NCBI GenBank assembly: GCA_905221605.1
Contig: CAJNDS010002142.1
Span: 182,501-246,500 of the forward strand
Direction of reading: 5' to 3'
From: Symbiodinium natans
Lineage: Eukaryota; Sar; Dinophyceae; Suessiales; Symbiodiniaceae
Length of the DNA stretch: 64,000 bases
Positions within the stretch are counted from its first letter, which is position 1; every line of letters begins with the position of its first letter. Below are positions 21,676-32,999 of the stretch, piece by piece. The notes under the pieces were generated by a model, which did no database searches, was not told the DNA's origin, and saw only the letters and a list, made by a program, of their open reading frames with translations. The translations under genes were made by a program, and so were the position numbers.

Positions 21676-22762
21676 GGGAGAGGTCAAGCACGTGGAAAAC
21701 TGGTGCGGCCCAGACAGGACCGGGTGGCAGCAGTTGAATGTCTGGATTCTACCGGGTACCCAGAGAGCCCAAAGCACTTTAATTAAGGAATGTTCCTTAA
21801 ACCAGAAAGGGAGCCTTAGTATGGTTTACGGTGTTGTCCCTTAAGGGGTAGTGGGCTGCCAGTTGGTTGTCCGACATGCAGGGCTATTTTTTGTGGTTGG
21901 GCTTTAGTGTTTCGGGTGAGAATGAGAGCGCCCACTGGATACGTTTAATCACGGCACACAACTGAGACTGAGGATCCACCTTAGACGATGTAGTCAAACA
22001 TTTTTTGCGATTCAGCTCCTACCCTGAAGTCAAGGAAGGTGCCAACAACCAGCAATCTTCAGCGGAACTCGCCCCTTCCCCCCAACCCACCCACCACAAA
22101 CCCTCAACCTGTCAGAGACCCTACTGTTTAGGGTTTAGGGCCTAGGGTTTAGGGTTTAGGGTTCTCGCAACGAAATCTAACCCTCTTTAGAAAAACCCTT
22201 AAACCCTCGAAACCCTAAGCCCTAAACCCTTTTCATTCCTCTGTTACGGTAACTTTAGATCTTTAGCCTTCTTGGGTTTATTGGGTTGGTTTCTTAGTAA
22301 GGCAGCTGAAAATTAAAGTTGTAGCTACCCTGCTAAGCGCAGCCAAGATTCTGAAGTTCCTGGGTAGCCAACAACGAAGATCATGTGAAGAGGCAGAGAG
22401 CAGGGAAGAGAACCAGCCACCAACTGCGCGCCCTAAGCCCCGAAGACCTCTTCAGGCCCCATATAAGGGGTTTAGGGTTTAGGGTTTAGGGTTTAGGGTT
22501 TAGGGCTTAGCGTTTAGGGTTTAGGGGGTTCAGGGTTCCGGGCTCAGGGCTCCGTGTCTAACATCCAAAATCCTCAAGAACCTGAACCCCGAACCCCAAG
22601 CCCGAAAATCGCCAGAGCCCGAAACCACCCAAACCCTGACTCCTTAAACCTTTTAGTTCCTTCGGCCCCCCCCACCCCACCCCCATTAAACCTACAGTTC
22701 CCTTTGCCCCCCCCCCCCCCCCGTCTCCTGTCTCCAGGACCTTGAAGCACGCCTGGCTCTGA
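21676..22762 (+). CDS. 3' part of an unrecognised gene
   Basis: Exon 21676-21755 follows TACCCCCAG and reads EVKHVENWCGPDRTGWQQLN. Its donor GTACCCAGAGAGCCC starts an IR-B element. Exon 22063-22125 fits in phase. Exon 22348-22469 starts at the end of an IR-C element (GCAGCCAAG) and reads FLGSQQRRSCEEAESREEN. It joins in phase to a short last exon 22738-22762 (TLKHAWL, TGA 22760-22762) after a C-rich tract and CTCCAG. The link between the second and third exons is missing. Function is unknown. Confidence 0.5.
22249..22347. mobile_element. IR-C element at an intron end
   Basis: Runs from GTAACTTTAGATCTTTAGCC to AAGCGCAGCCAAG and is immediately followed by the exon 22348-22469. The left end lacks the usual GTGCTTTACTG. 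Confidence 0.7.
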
Positions 22763-23090
22763 CTTGAGGGTTTCGGGTTTAGGGTTTGGGGTTTAGGGGG
22801 GTTGAGGGTTTAGGGATCGAACGTCGGGTGTATGTACTTGCTGGTGCGCCAGGGAGGGTGAATTTGGGTACTTCTCCCAACATCGGGTCCTTTTTGGTGT
22901 CCTTATATTCAGGGCCTTTCAGGGTGCTGTACGATTTAATCCGAGCCTCTGTTTAATTACTACCTCCACATAACCTTTGTTTCGTCAAGAATCCCGCGGC
23001 AAGACTCCTTTCCATTACGGGGTTTTCGTATGGGCAAATACAACCACATTTCAAGAACAAAATCTGGGGGCGTCAAAAATCTGTCTGCAG
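22763..23090. other. Intergenic region
   Basis: Starts with TTTAGGG-like units and then unique sequence. I see no exon with both splice signals and good third positions. The start of the next gene may lie here. Confidence 0.4.
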
Positions 23091-24091
23091 GCTTCTGTAG
23101 TCTTTCAAAACAACGCCAACTGCCCCAAGTGCCAGGCACTTGCGCACCACCACCCCGTGGCGCGAGGAGGACCAACGAAGCTCCGAAAAGGGTCTAAGGA
23201 CTGCACTTCACGCGATGATAGCGTCTGGGGTTTAGGGTTTAGGGTTTAGGGTTTAGGGTTTAGGGTTTGAATGTAGCGCTTAGGCCATAGGACTATACCT
23301 ACGCGTGTCATCTTCCGAACTTGTATAGGGTTTCAAGTTCGCAGGGGTTTGAGGTTTGTGTAGGCCTCGGTTATCATACTTGTGCCTCCAAGAATAAAAA
23401 TAAGACTTAGTTGGGAAAGTGTATACCAGCCTCTTGGGTGTCTGTGTGCTTGAACATACCCCCCCCCAAAAAAAAAAGAAAACAAACAAAAACATGCCAG
23501 ACACTTTAGTATCGGAACTCCCCCCACGACCTAATCCAAAAACCCTAAACCCATAAGCCCAAACCCAAAGGGCACTCCTATTTGCAAGCCCTGTGCTGCA
23601 AATTGAGCAGACCAATGGGAGTTGCGTGGAAGGGCTTACTAGGATCCAGAGTAAGCCCTTACTTGGAGGTTCATGGGACTTAGTAACCACTTATAACTGG
23701 GCTTATAGCCCTACTTCTAATTGGGATAACTCCTATAAGGCCCTTTAGGGGTATTATAAGTAGGGTTGTAAGTACAGTTTTAATTGGTCAGTAAGTACCA
23801 TGAACCTCCAAGTATTACCTCTTTTTGAGGGCTCAGGTTTCCTTACAACTTATATACAAGCCCCTTAAGACCAAAAAGCGTGCGTTTTTTTCCTAGGTTA
23901 CTCTTGAGGCTAGCTTGCTGTTTGGGGTTTAGGGGGCCCCAGAATCTTAGGATTGTGGGTTTGGGGTGAAGGCATCGTTCTAAGAATCATGGACGTGCAA
24001 GTTTATCTGTCCAAGTGCGTGGTCGTGGTAGTGCAGGTAGTGGCACTTGGGATAGTCGAGGTAGAGGTGCAATGTTAGCAACAGCATCGCC

Positions 24092-24127
<36 letters not shown>

Positions 24128-24128
24128 T

Positions 24129-24166
<38 letters not shown>

Positions 24167-26761
24167 GTCACTGTTATGTGCTTCGTTCTTGCTTTTATCA
24201 TGATTGCTGTTATCATAGTTGTTGTTGTCATCGTTGCGAACCCTAAACCCTAAGCCCTAAGCCCTAAACCCTAAACCCTATACCCTAAACCCTAAACCCC
24301 AAACCCTAAACCCTAAACCCTAAACCCTGTCTCATTCGGCCTGCCATCTCGCAGCAAAGCTTGGGAGGACACGGCCAGGGAGCTCGGCTTTCGCCCTTGG
24401 GGCAGCCCGGGGCTCACAGACACCGGCCACCCCAAGAGTTCTTCCTGTTTTTTTTATTTTTTAATAATCTGTTCCTCTGAAAGTTTGGGGAAGGATAGGT
24501 TTAGTAGTGATTTTTCTGTTCCTCTCAAAGTTTGGGGCCGTAGAGGTTTAGCGTGTAGGAAGTTGGGTTTAGGGTTGATTTCGGGTGTAGGTTTCGGGGT
24601 CATCGGGTTTCTTGGATTGGAAGCAGGGGGACTGCGTTTTTTGTTTGTTTTGACGGGGTTTTCGTGGACCGCAGTTTTTGTGGAAGCTAGCAAAGGAGTT
24701 CATGAAAGTTGTGCAAGTGCGTTTGCTTCATGCAAAGAGTCCAACGCCCGTTCATTCATGCAATATAGCTTAGTTGACACTGAGGATTTCTAAAGGTTTT
24801 TCCCTGTACCCCTAATCCCTAATCCCTAAACCCTAAACCCTAGACCCTCAACCCTGAGCGGCAGTAGTGGGGAGCCTTGCACGGAAAGCAACAGGGGGCG
24901 CGGTCTTGTACAGGAGTTTCTCTCCAAGTTGGCCCACTCCCCCGTTAAGGGTTTAGGGTTTAGGGTTTAATTAGGGTTTAGGGTTTAAGAAATGAGGGGT
25001 TCCGAAAGCAGTTGCCAAATCGCCGCCCAAAACGAGACCCCAATTCAGCTCGGAAGCCCGCTACAATTTATTGATCGTTGTGCTTCTCTTCGGATTGCTT
25101 CGCAAGCGCGGCACCTAAACCCTACAAGCCTATGTAAAACCTATGAAAGACTCCATAAACCCTAATACAAACCCTATAAATAGAGCCTATTGTTGAAACC
25201 GTATATAAAGCCGAAACCCTACAAACCACCCTTTCTGCATTTTAAACCCGAGAGAAAAGCCTATCTGGACCTCGAGCCGGCGTAGCCTAAGACGCGAAAC
25301 CTCCCGAGCCCACACCCTGAATCCTAAACCCTAAACCCCAAACCCCAAACCTTAAACCCTAAACCCTAAGCCCGAAACCCTATCATCCCAAACCCTAAGC
25401 CCTAATAACCCTCAAGCCCAAACACCCCCCAAAGCCTCTGAAATCCTAAAGCCCCTGTGACAGTTTGAGGCTTAGGGCTTCCTCAGTCCTAAACCCCAAG
25501 GCCTAACACCCTGAACCCCCTAAAGCCCCAAACCCCGAAGCCCTGACATCCCCATCCCCAAACTCCAAACCCCAAGAGGGTGCAGTCTGCACGGTTTTGG
25601 ACGAGGGTCTGAGTCCGTTGTTTGGGCTGGGGTCAATTTAGGGCTACGGCGTAAATTGTGACCCGTAAGTTGCTGCCATAGTCCAGGCACTGGCCAGCGC
25701 CGCCAATCGTGAACGGCAAAGTATCCACCACCCCTCCCTCCCCCCACCCCCCCCGCATGCGATTTGTCGTGGACCCCGCCCAACCAAGTTGGGGCTGTGG
25801 CGTCCGAGCTGGCGCGGAGGCACGCGCAGCTGTGTAGCCAGGATTATATCAGGTGAGTCTATGGGTCGTTCTCTAAATCAGGGTCCCTTTTGGGGAGCCT
25901 TCTTAGAAGGTACTATAGTACACGGGGGGCCTAGCAAGGGAGCCCAGTTTAGAGAATTACCCTTATGTTATGCGGAAGTGTCGAGAACTTCGACTCTTTA
26001 GTAGCTCATTCGCCCAGCCAGCGTCTAAGTCGCTAAGCTGTGGACGCCGCTGCAACCAGGAAAGCCGACATGCCATGCGTCAGTGTCATTCTATTTTGGG
26101 GTTTAGGGTTAGGGTTTAGGGATTAGGGATATCGAGCTCAGGGCACGTAGCTAAGTACTGCAAGCACTTTTTCATGTCGGCACTTCTGGATGCTCGCGGC
26201 CGCGAATATTTCCTGTGGAATTGTCTGCGTGCAGCGTGCCGCTGCACTCGGGCATGACCCCGCCTGAGCTTCCTTAGGAGCTTCTTCGATGCTTGCAGTG
26301 CCTTTGTGTTGTTTTTTTCGAGGCGCACGGGCAGCAAGCGTTGATGTATAGATTCCCCTGGACGCTCAGTGTTGACACCACCAAGAGAAAAAGGGTGCGG
26401 CCGGCAGAGACCCCAGAACTGGTTCCTAAGTAATATTTGTTTCTAGTTTTCTTATTCTGCTGCTTGTGATAACCACAAAAGAATGAGGTGTGAGTATCTC
26501 AAAAAAGGAAACGCTATTTCACCAGTAGGGACTAGGTTTAGGGTTTCGGACACGGGGATTGGCGGCTGTCGCCTAGACAAGGCTTCTGGCAGAGTGGTGA
26601 GACCACCAGTGCCACCCTAAACCCTAAACCTTAAACCCTAAACCCTAAACCCTAAACCCTAAACCCTAAACCCTATTTGAGGTACCGACTTGTCTCAGCC
26701 ATCGCCGGTGCTCTCTGACGGTGAGGACGTCGAGGCACTCTTGGGTGCCTGTTGCTCCTAA
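23091..26761 (+). CDS. Unrecognised gene with a Cys/His motif (tentative exon chain)
   Basis: Supported exons: 23091-23229 (NNANCPKCQALAHHHPVARG; donor G|GTTTAGGG), 24355-24437 (AWEDTARELGFRPWGSP), 24859-24950 (GLVQEFLSKLAHSPVK), 25789-25852 (VASELARRHAQLCSQDY; donor GTGAGT), 26038-26100 (CGRRCNQESRHAMRQC), 26542-26608 (HGDWRLSPRQGFWQSG) and 26682-26761 (SPVLSDGEDVEALLGACC, TAA). The junctions 24859-25789-26038 and 26542-26682 agree in phase; the others need exons I could not place. The CPKC-HHH and Cys-rich stretches suggest small zinc-binding sites, which is only an inference. It could be two genes. Confidence 0.5.
23657..23817. mobile_element. IR-A element
   Basis: Ends TACTTGGAGGTTCATGG and CCATGAACCTCCAAGTA. 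The interior is closely similar to the copies at 3190 and 43923, including the block CCTATAAGGCCCTTTAGGGG. Confidence 0.85.
24090..24167. repeat. (ATC)n microsatellite
   Basis: About 25 ATC/CAT units with one TTATC interruption. The poly-isoleucine reading through it is not treated as protein. Confidence 0.95.
25858..25975. mobile_element. IR-G-like element after a GTGAGT donor
   Basis: GGGTCGTTCTCTAAATCAGGGTC at the left and TTTAGAGAATTACCC at the right are complementary. It starts right after the splice donor at 25853. Relatives lie at 43435, 44510, 48655 and 61676. Confidence 0.6.
26116..26345. other. GC-rich island, coding strand undecided
   Basis: Long open frames exist on both strands. 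The minus frame of 74 codons is basic (KKLLRKLRRGHARVQ), and three plus frames are open for 30 codons or more. An exon of the 23091-26761 gene is expected here to connect phases, but I cannot choose a frame. Confidence 0.35.
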
Positions 26762-27264
26762 GGGTCCTAAACCCTAAACCCTAAACCCTAAACCCTAAAC
26801 CTTAAACCCTAAACCCTAAACCTTCTTTAAAGCGTTCTGAGAATGGGCCCTTGGGTTGTATAGGGTAGATAATGGTATGTAAGGGGTCCCCATTTTAGCG
26901 GCCCGTATGTAGGGACCATGAAAGTACCCTGAGATCACAATGCATCCCGTAGCATTTTGGGGTGGCGACCTCTTAAAGGTGGGACGATAATCCAGAGAGC
27001 TTAAACCTCATGATGGTAGTTTCAGGCATCCTTTTAAGCAGAAGGCAGCTCCAACTTTGCACTTGATCATTCGAGTCTGACCACTGCCTGGCAGCCCTTT
27101 TGACTCAGCAAGTAGGTTCGGAAGGTGGGTCCCGGGGATTATTGAAGGGTTTAATTAACCCTAAACCCTAAACCCTAAACCCTAAACCCTAAACCCTAAA
27201 CCCTAAACCCTAAACCCTAAGGGCTTCGAAGTAGACTTGCCAAGTCAGAAGGGTCCCGCATGAG

Positions 27265-28517
27265 GACGAGCCAATCTCCGTTGGGACGGCGAGCGCGTCG
27301 CGGTGCACAACTCGGGATGCTCGTTGCCTGAGGGTTTAGGGTTTGGGGTTTAGGGTTTAGGGTTTAGGGTTTAGGGTTTACGAGCTAGGGTTTGTAGGGT
27401 TTAGGGTCCACAGTCCCCTTATGATGTGCCCTCAAACCCTCAACTACCCAGGGACTCCAAATACCCCTTTCTTAGCGAACACCTAAAAGTACAAGAAAGC
27501 TCCTTATATGGTTTATAAGGGATATTTTCCTCATGAAGGGGTACGGGAGTCTCTGGGCAGCAAGCCTGGAACCCTCGAGACAAAATCGCACCCTGACCCT
27601 GCAACTTGCTCAAAGCTGCGGGGTTCTGTCAATACTAGGTAGGATAAGGAGGGCCCTTAAAAGGGAACCCCTTCTTAACCCTCTTCTGGCTCTCTTAAAC
27701 AGGGACCTTATTCAGAGGGTCTATATCCCCAAGGGTCCCCCCAATCCTCTCCCCTAGTCAAGGAACTTGAAAAGAATGCCATACTGGGTAGCCCAGTGGT
27801 ACCCTCTACAATTTTCTTTCCCTGATAAAGTAACCAACCAGCGAAAAAGGTGGCCTTGTTGTTTTTTTGGCTACTGGGCTACAAAGCATATTCTCCTAGA
27901 GTCCCAGTTGCTGAATTGTTGGGTTTTTAGGGTTTCGGGTTCAGGGTTATAGTAACCAATAGAGTACGTCCTTGATGGTTTAGGGTTAACAAGGAGTCTT
28001 TGTTGCGTTATAAGTTATAATCCTATTACTGCAACACGAATACAGACTACGTGTGGAAGACAGAGTCGGCCGCCAAGCTTCAGCACGCATGGGCGGGGGA
28101 AAACCGTTTTGCACAATGGGTCAAGGGTGTGAGCAGCAGCTTTCTACGTAGAGTTAATGCCCAAGCCCAACGGTACCTATACCTTGATTCCCTGCAATTC
28201 CTAAACCCTCAAAGCCCCCCACAACCCCTCAAGCCCCTAAAGCTCCTAAAGCCCCGCCTTAAACCCTAAACAAGGTCCGATGTTGGCTCGGACAGTGAGG
28301 ACCCCTGGGAAGTGCCTTGCCCGCTTTGGGGGCTTTGGGTTTAAGGTTTAGGGTTAGGCTTTAGGGATTTTGAGCTTTAGATTTGCGAGGTTTTGGTGGT
28401 CAGAGTTTAGGGTTTGAGGCTTAGTTTGGGGGCTTTGGGGGCTTTGGCTGCTTGAGGGGTTGCGGCGTGAACTTCGGGGCTTAGGGTTTGTTAGGGTTCT
28501 TTCTTTCTTTCTTGTCT

Positions 28518-28548
<31 letters not shown>

Positions 28549-28760
28549 TTTTTGTTGGGTGGGGTTTAGAGTTTTTTAGAGTTTTGTTTTTTTTTGGGGG
28601 GGGGTTAAGGTGGGGTGAAGACTTGAGGGTTTGGGGTGTTTTAAGAAGGGCGCCCTTTGACTCCTAGGTTACTCTTGGGTCGGGTGAGAAGGAAGAGCAC
28701 CGGTGGGACGGCCTTCTAGCCCTCATGGGAGTGATCTTGGAAGGGCACGCCCTGTCATGA
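27265..28760 (+). CDS. Unrecognised gene, 3' part
   Basis: Exons 27265-27333 (NLRWDGERVAVHNSGCSLPE), 27561-27638 (QNRTLTLQLAQSCGVLSIL) and 28046-28126 (WKTESAAKLQHAWAGENRF) agree in phase. The first intron opens GTTTAGGG and contains an IR-B element; the second begins GTAGGATAAGG, family IR-J, and also contains an IR-F element. Further exons: from 28275 (SDVGSDSEDPWEVP) and about 28690 to 28760 (WDGLLALMGVILEGHALS, TGA 28758-28760). Phase between 28126 and 28275 is not resolved. No known domain. Confidence 0.55.
27785..27898. mobile_element. IR-F inverted-repeat element
   Basis: Begins GGTAGCCCAGTGGTACCCT and ends GGCTACTGGGCTACAAAG. Copies at 49206-49318 and 57748-57898 share the ends. Confidence 0.75.
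28502..28610. repeat. T-rich / poly-G stretch
   Basis: TTCTTTCTTTC followed by T(11) and a run of about 20 G, then a second T/G run. Similar T(n)G(n) or C(n)A(n) junctions recur in IR-D elements and elsewhere. Confidence 0.85.
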
Positions 28761-28944
28761 GCGAACAGCAACATACCAGCAGGTTGTTTTAGGGATTGGG
28801 ATGGTTTAGGGTTTGGGGTTTAGGGTTTAGGGCTTAGGGTTTAGGGTTTAGGGCTTGAAATGGTTTGGACTAGGACAACAAGAGGACACAGCGGCACTAA
28901 GCTTTGATCCTTGTCCTGGAATGTGAGCCTTGAGGGCCCCATAG

Positions 28945-29003
28945 GCCGGCCTTCTGGCCCTGAAGGCTTACCTCAGACAGTACATCAGCAACCCTCACCA
29001 CCT

Positions 29004-29071
<68 letters not shown>

Positions 29072-31058
29072 CGCAGCCGGAACCCTAAACCCAGAGACTC
29101 CCATACTCCTCGATTGAAGAATATTCCTGCAACCTGTTAAGGAATATTGCTTAGTCAAGGGGGCCCCAAACAGAAAACCCAAAACCTTGTGCCTACGCTT
29201 ATCCTAATCCTACTCTTCACCCTGAGCTTGGGGACAGGCGCTGGCGGCGGCCCCGCCGCCTCCGGCGCCCTGCGGTTTTCGCCCACCACCTCCCCCCGAG
29301 GCTGCGGAATTAGGGTTTGGGGTTTAGGGTTTAACGTCAGCTGCTGACTTAGGTTCGTCATTGTCATGAATACAGATGCCTCATAGGATTTGGGCGGTTC
29401 TTGAACGCAGGCATTTCCCCCAATTCGGGGTGTCCCTCTTTGCCCCAACATACTCTGATCTTTTTGGGGGGAACCTTAAACCCTAAACCCTAAACCCATA
29501 GGTAGGCAGACTTTTTAGCACACGAGTTAGCTGTGCAGGGCGTGCCTTGAGATCTCAGAACTGTTGAAGTGGCAGGGGCGGTTCAAAGGGGGTTCGTCAG
29601 GTTGCTACAAAGTACCCGCTTTAGGGTTCGGAATCTAGGGTCTATAGGGTTTAGAGTAGAGGGTTTGGTGTTGTTCGTTGCCTGTACTTAGTTCTGCTTG
29701 CATAGAATGAATCTAGCAACAATCACGTCCTAACCAGCAGGAAAGCTGCATGTAAACGGTGGGGAAGAACGTTTCAGGGTAATCAATGTTGACGTCAGGG
29801 CAACACGGGTGCTTAGCATTAATGGAAGAGACGTCGGAACAAACCGTACAAAACCTTACTTGGAGGTTCATGGGTAGTTTAAGTAGGCCTTTAAGTGCCC
29901 AATATGAGGTTATAAGTAGAGTTAACGCTAAACCCCAAACCCCAAACCCTAAACCCTAAACCCTAAACCCTAATTTAAACCCTAAACCCTAAACCCTAAA
30001 CCCTAAACACATGCACCTGCAAGTAAGCTTTAGGCGCCGCAGCAAGTGCTGGGACCGTGGGGAGCCCAGCTGTCTTGGAGTGTTTGGCTTTTTGTTTTTG
30101 TTGGTTCAGGGTTCAGGGTTCAGGGTTCAGGGTTGTGCCAGTGGGTTCGTGGTAATATGTGTATGTATGTATGTATGTATGTATGTATGTATGTATGTAT
30201 GTATGTATGTATGTATGTATGTATGTATGTATCTATATATTTATATATTTATAATTATAATTATATTTAAGGCATACATATGTATATTGTATATTGTATA
30301 TTGTATATTGTATATTGTATATTGTATATTGTATATTGTATATTGTATATGGTATATTGTATATTGTATGTATGTATGTATATATATATATATATATCCT
30401 CATATATATCTATATATGTATATATACTGTTTTTTTTTGGGGGGGGGGCGGGCTTAAGCAAATAGTAGTAGTTGGCGCTCTCAAGAGTCATCGGCAGGCA
30501 AGGAGTCCAACACTGCTTCAGGTTGGAGACACAGGGCCCTCCCCTCGTCCCTCTAAGGGTTTTCTACTCTATTTGGGGGTATTCGAGACACAGGGCCCTT
30601 TCTTTTTGATTTCCGAAAATTGGGGAGCCCTTTCTGGGGGGGGGGGGGTGGTCCCTCTAAGGGGATGTCTATTCTATTAAACCCACTAAGCCCTAAGCCC
30701 ACGAAGCCCAGTAAACCCTGCAAACCCACTAAACTAACCCCAAACAAAACCCTAAACCCAAAACCCTAAACTCAAAACCCTAAACCCTAAACCCTAAACC
30801 CTAAATGCGCTAAACCCACTAAGCCCGCTAAACCCGCTAAACCCAGTAAGCCCTAACCTCCTTGGCACAGGAACTTCGGCCACCGCTACTCTGAGGAGCC
30901 TCAACTTGCCGGGCCACAGCTGCTTTGTGTGGAGTTGGTAGCCCTAAACCCTAAACCCTAAACCCTAAACCCTAAACCCTAAACCCTAAACCCTAAACCC
31001 TAAACCCCTCAAACTTCCTAGATTCGCGGGGGCTTGCAGGTGCAAAGTGTGGCCTTGA
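28945..31058 (+). CDS. Polyglutamine-containing gene, seven exons (tentative)
   Basis: Exons: 28945-29079, 29238-29314, 29539-29600, 30034-30079, 30466-30521, 30871-30937 and 31040-31058 (TGA 31056-31058). They total 462 nt, 154 codons, all in phase. The first reads LLALKAYLRQYISNPHHL and then CAA plus 21 CAG codons. The second is Ala/Pro-rich (PPPPAPCGFRPPPPP). Then come ACLEISELLKWQGRFKGG and SSWRSQESSAGKESNTAS, the latter starting right after an IR-D end (GCAAATAG). The first donor would be GA. At 30871-31060 another frame (EEPQLAGPQLLCVEL, then VQSVALK) is also open and would link to exons at 31308, so the end of this gene is uncertain. The start is not seen. Confidence 0.45.
29005..29070. 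repeat. (CAG)21 tract, coding
   Basis: CAA followed by 21 CAG codons in the frame chosen for the exon. Read in another frame it gives poly-alanine, but that frame has fewer G/C third positions in the flanking sequence. Confidence 0.95.
29856..29925. mobile_element. IR-A element, left half only
   Basis: Starts TACTTGGAGGTTCATGG and runs into CCCTAAA-like repeats near 29930 without the right end. It may be truncated or overwritten by the array. Confidence 0.65.
30162..30440. repeat. TATG, TATATTG and TA simple repeats
   Basis: (TATG) about 17 copies, then a TA-rich spacer, then about 11 copies of the 7-nt unit TATATTG (30284-30368), then (TA)n. Open frames through these give only Tyr/Ile/Cys repeats and are not considered coding. 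Confidence 0.95.
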
Positions 31059-31307
31059 AGGTGTGTATGGTGGGTTAAGTGCGTCTGTCCTCTACCCCCA
31101 TCCGAACAGAAACCCCCGTGGGGGGAGGGGGGGGGGGGGGGGTTTTAGCACGGGTTTGGGGCATGGAGCTTGGGGCTTGGGGCTTGGGGCTTTGGGGCTT
31201 CCTCTAAACCCTAAACCCTAGATCCTAACCCAAAAACCTAAACCCCAACCCCAAACCCTAAACCCTAAACCCTTGGGTGGGGTGCAATCTGGAGCTCTGC
31301 GACGCAG

Positions 31308-32960
31308 CTGTTTGCTAGACTTGCCAAGCATGAGGCTCTATCAGCAGCATGCCCTACACCCTCCAAACACGTCTTCAACCCTGGAGAACCTAAAACCCTA
31401 AAACCCTCAAACCCTAAAACCCTAAAACCCCAAAAACCCAAAACCCTAAAACCCAAACCCTTAAACCCTAAAACCCTGAACCCTACCATCCCTGAGCCCG
31501 GTATCTGAACGTCCCCCCCCCCCCCCCCCATCCCACAGAATCCGAACCCGAAGATCCTAGTTTTGGCCTGAACCCTGTAGGGTTTAGGGTTTAGGGTTTA
31601 GGGTTTAGGGCTTAGGGTTTAGGGTTTAAAGTTGATGAACCCTCCAGCCCCAACCCCCTCTGAACTCCCGCCGGCCCGAAAGCCTTAGAGCCCGGACTCC
31701 ACATTTGGCCGGCCTTCTTCCTGGGAGCGCCATGCCTCGGTACTACCACGGGGCTGCCGTGGTGTTCAAGGCTGCTAAGCCGTTGAAGTACCCGGCAACA
31801 CCAAAGGGTTTAGGGTTGAGGGCTTAAGGTTTTCAAACTTTCTGTGGCCCTGAACCCTAAACCCTCAACCTGCAACCCTGCAACCCGAAATCCCTAAATC
31901 CTGGTCGGCGACGCAGAAGCCTAAGCCTTAAGCTAATCCTGATATCCCTGGGTTTAGGGTTCCGGATTGAGGGCTTAGAGATGTGTTCAGGGTTAGGGCT
32001 TAGGGTTTCTGAAGCTTTGAACCTGCCCAGCCCCGATCGACGCCGATATGTGGATTGCCGCGATTCGCTGCGATTTCCCGGTTCCCCACTTCCCACCTTC
32101 TCCCACCTCACCTCTACGGAGAGGTGGGGGCGGGCGGGGTGGGAGGTGGGTGGGAGGTGGAGGTGGGAGGTAGGTGGATCGATCTCATCAATCCGATTCG
32201 ACACGGGTGTTTGCGATAGGCTGGCGGGGCATGTTTGAACCACTTCAACTAAAACCCCTAAGCCTTCAACGCCCCGCCGACAACCCAGATATCCCAATAT
32301 GTCCCAAGTGCACCTCCTTAGAATCGGTTCCCCCTGCCCTCTCCAGCCTTGCCTTCAAAGATCTTCCCTTTTGTCTACCGGACTCCAGAACCCTAAGCCC
32401 GCAAACCTGTAAGGCCCTAGCCCCATGAGGCCTAAACCCTGTAAGCCCCAAACCCCCAATGCCCTAAGCTTTGGCTTGGAAGCCCTTCTGACTTTGTAAG
32501 TCTACTCAGTATCCCTAGAAACCCAATAGTCCCCACAACCCAACTTACCAAGCCAAAAGGGTGTCCAAGACCTAAACCCTAAACCCTAAACCCCAAGCTG
32601 TCAAAGGGGCCGAGCGGTCCACGGCTGGCTGCTGTAGTGGCAGGTCCGTGGGAGGCGAGAGCAGCATGTCGGAGTGGGGGTTCAGGTTTTTTTTTTGGGT
32701 TTAGGGCTTAGGGCTTAGGGTTTAGGGTTTAGGGCTATGTTCGTATTTTGGGCCTTTTATTTTTTTTGGGACGCTGAGACGTTGGGATCTCATGAAACGT
32801 CCTGGCGTCCACAGCGTCCCTCGGGGTACCCCCCCCTACCCCCCCCCCCCCCCGCGTTTTGGGGGGGTAAGGAGGGAAAGAGGGAGGTTTTCACCTCCTT
32901 TTCCCATCCAACACGCCGCCAGGGTCGGCGGACAAGCCTGAGAGCAGTCGCAGGCCCTGA
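31308..32960 (+). CDS. Exon chain of an unrecognised gene
   Basis: Exons 31308-31383 (LFARLAKHEALSAACPTPS), 31539-31581 (SEPEDPSFGLNP, after a long C tract and CCCACAG), 31689-31807 (MPRYYHGAAVVFKAAKPLKY; donor G|GTTTAGGG) and 32031-32080 (IDADMWIAAIRCDFP) agree in phase. The first donor would be GA. Later candidates are 32598-32685 (AERSTAGCCSGRSVGGESS) and a possible last exon near 32924-32960 (SADKPESSRRP, TGA). The ATG inside the 31689 exon could alternatively be a gene start. No domain recognised. Confidence 0.45.
32081..32175. other. Pyrimidine/purine mirror with G-quadruplex potential
   Basis: CCCACTTCCCACCTTCTCCCACC is followed by many GGTGGGAGGTGG blocks, so the two halves can pair and the G-rich half has repeated GGG runs. 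It directly follows a putative splice donor (GTTCCCCAC at 32081). Confidence 0.7.
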
Positions 32961-32999
32961 AGCCCTACAACGCTAAAACCCTGGAAGCTTAATCCCCGA

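Noticed and set aside
24015-24203. 62-codon frame with poly-isoleucine
   Set aside because: It is a translation of the (ATC)n microsatellite; the flanking RG-rich reading has poor third positions.
28911-29182. Poly-alanine frames on both strands over the CAG tract
   Set aside because: The polyglutamine frame on + has better third positions on both sides and a splice acceptor in phase.
30011-30680. Open frames of 61-148 codons through TATG / TATATTG repeats
   Set aside because: They consist of Tyr, Ile, Val and Cys repeats from a simple sequence with no splice or codon signal.
31857-32297. 146-codon minus-strand frame
   Set aside because: It overlaps the well-supported + exon 32031-32080 and otherwise runs through repeats; it looks like a shadow of the G-rich hairpin region.
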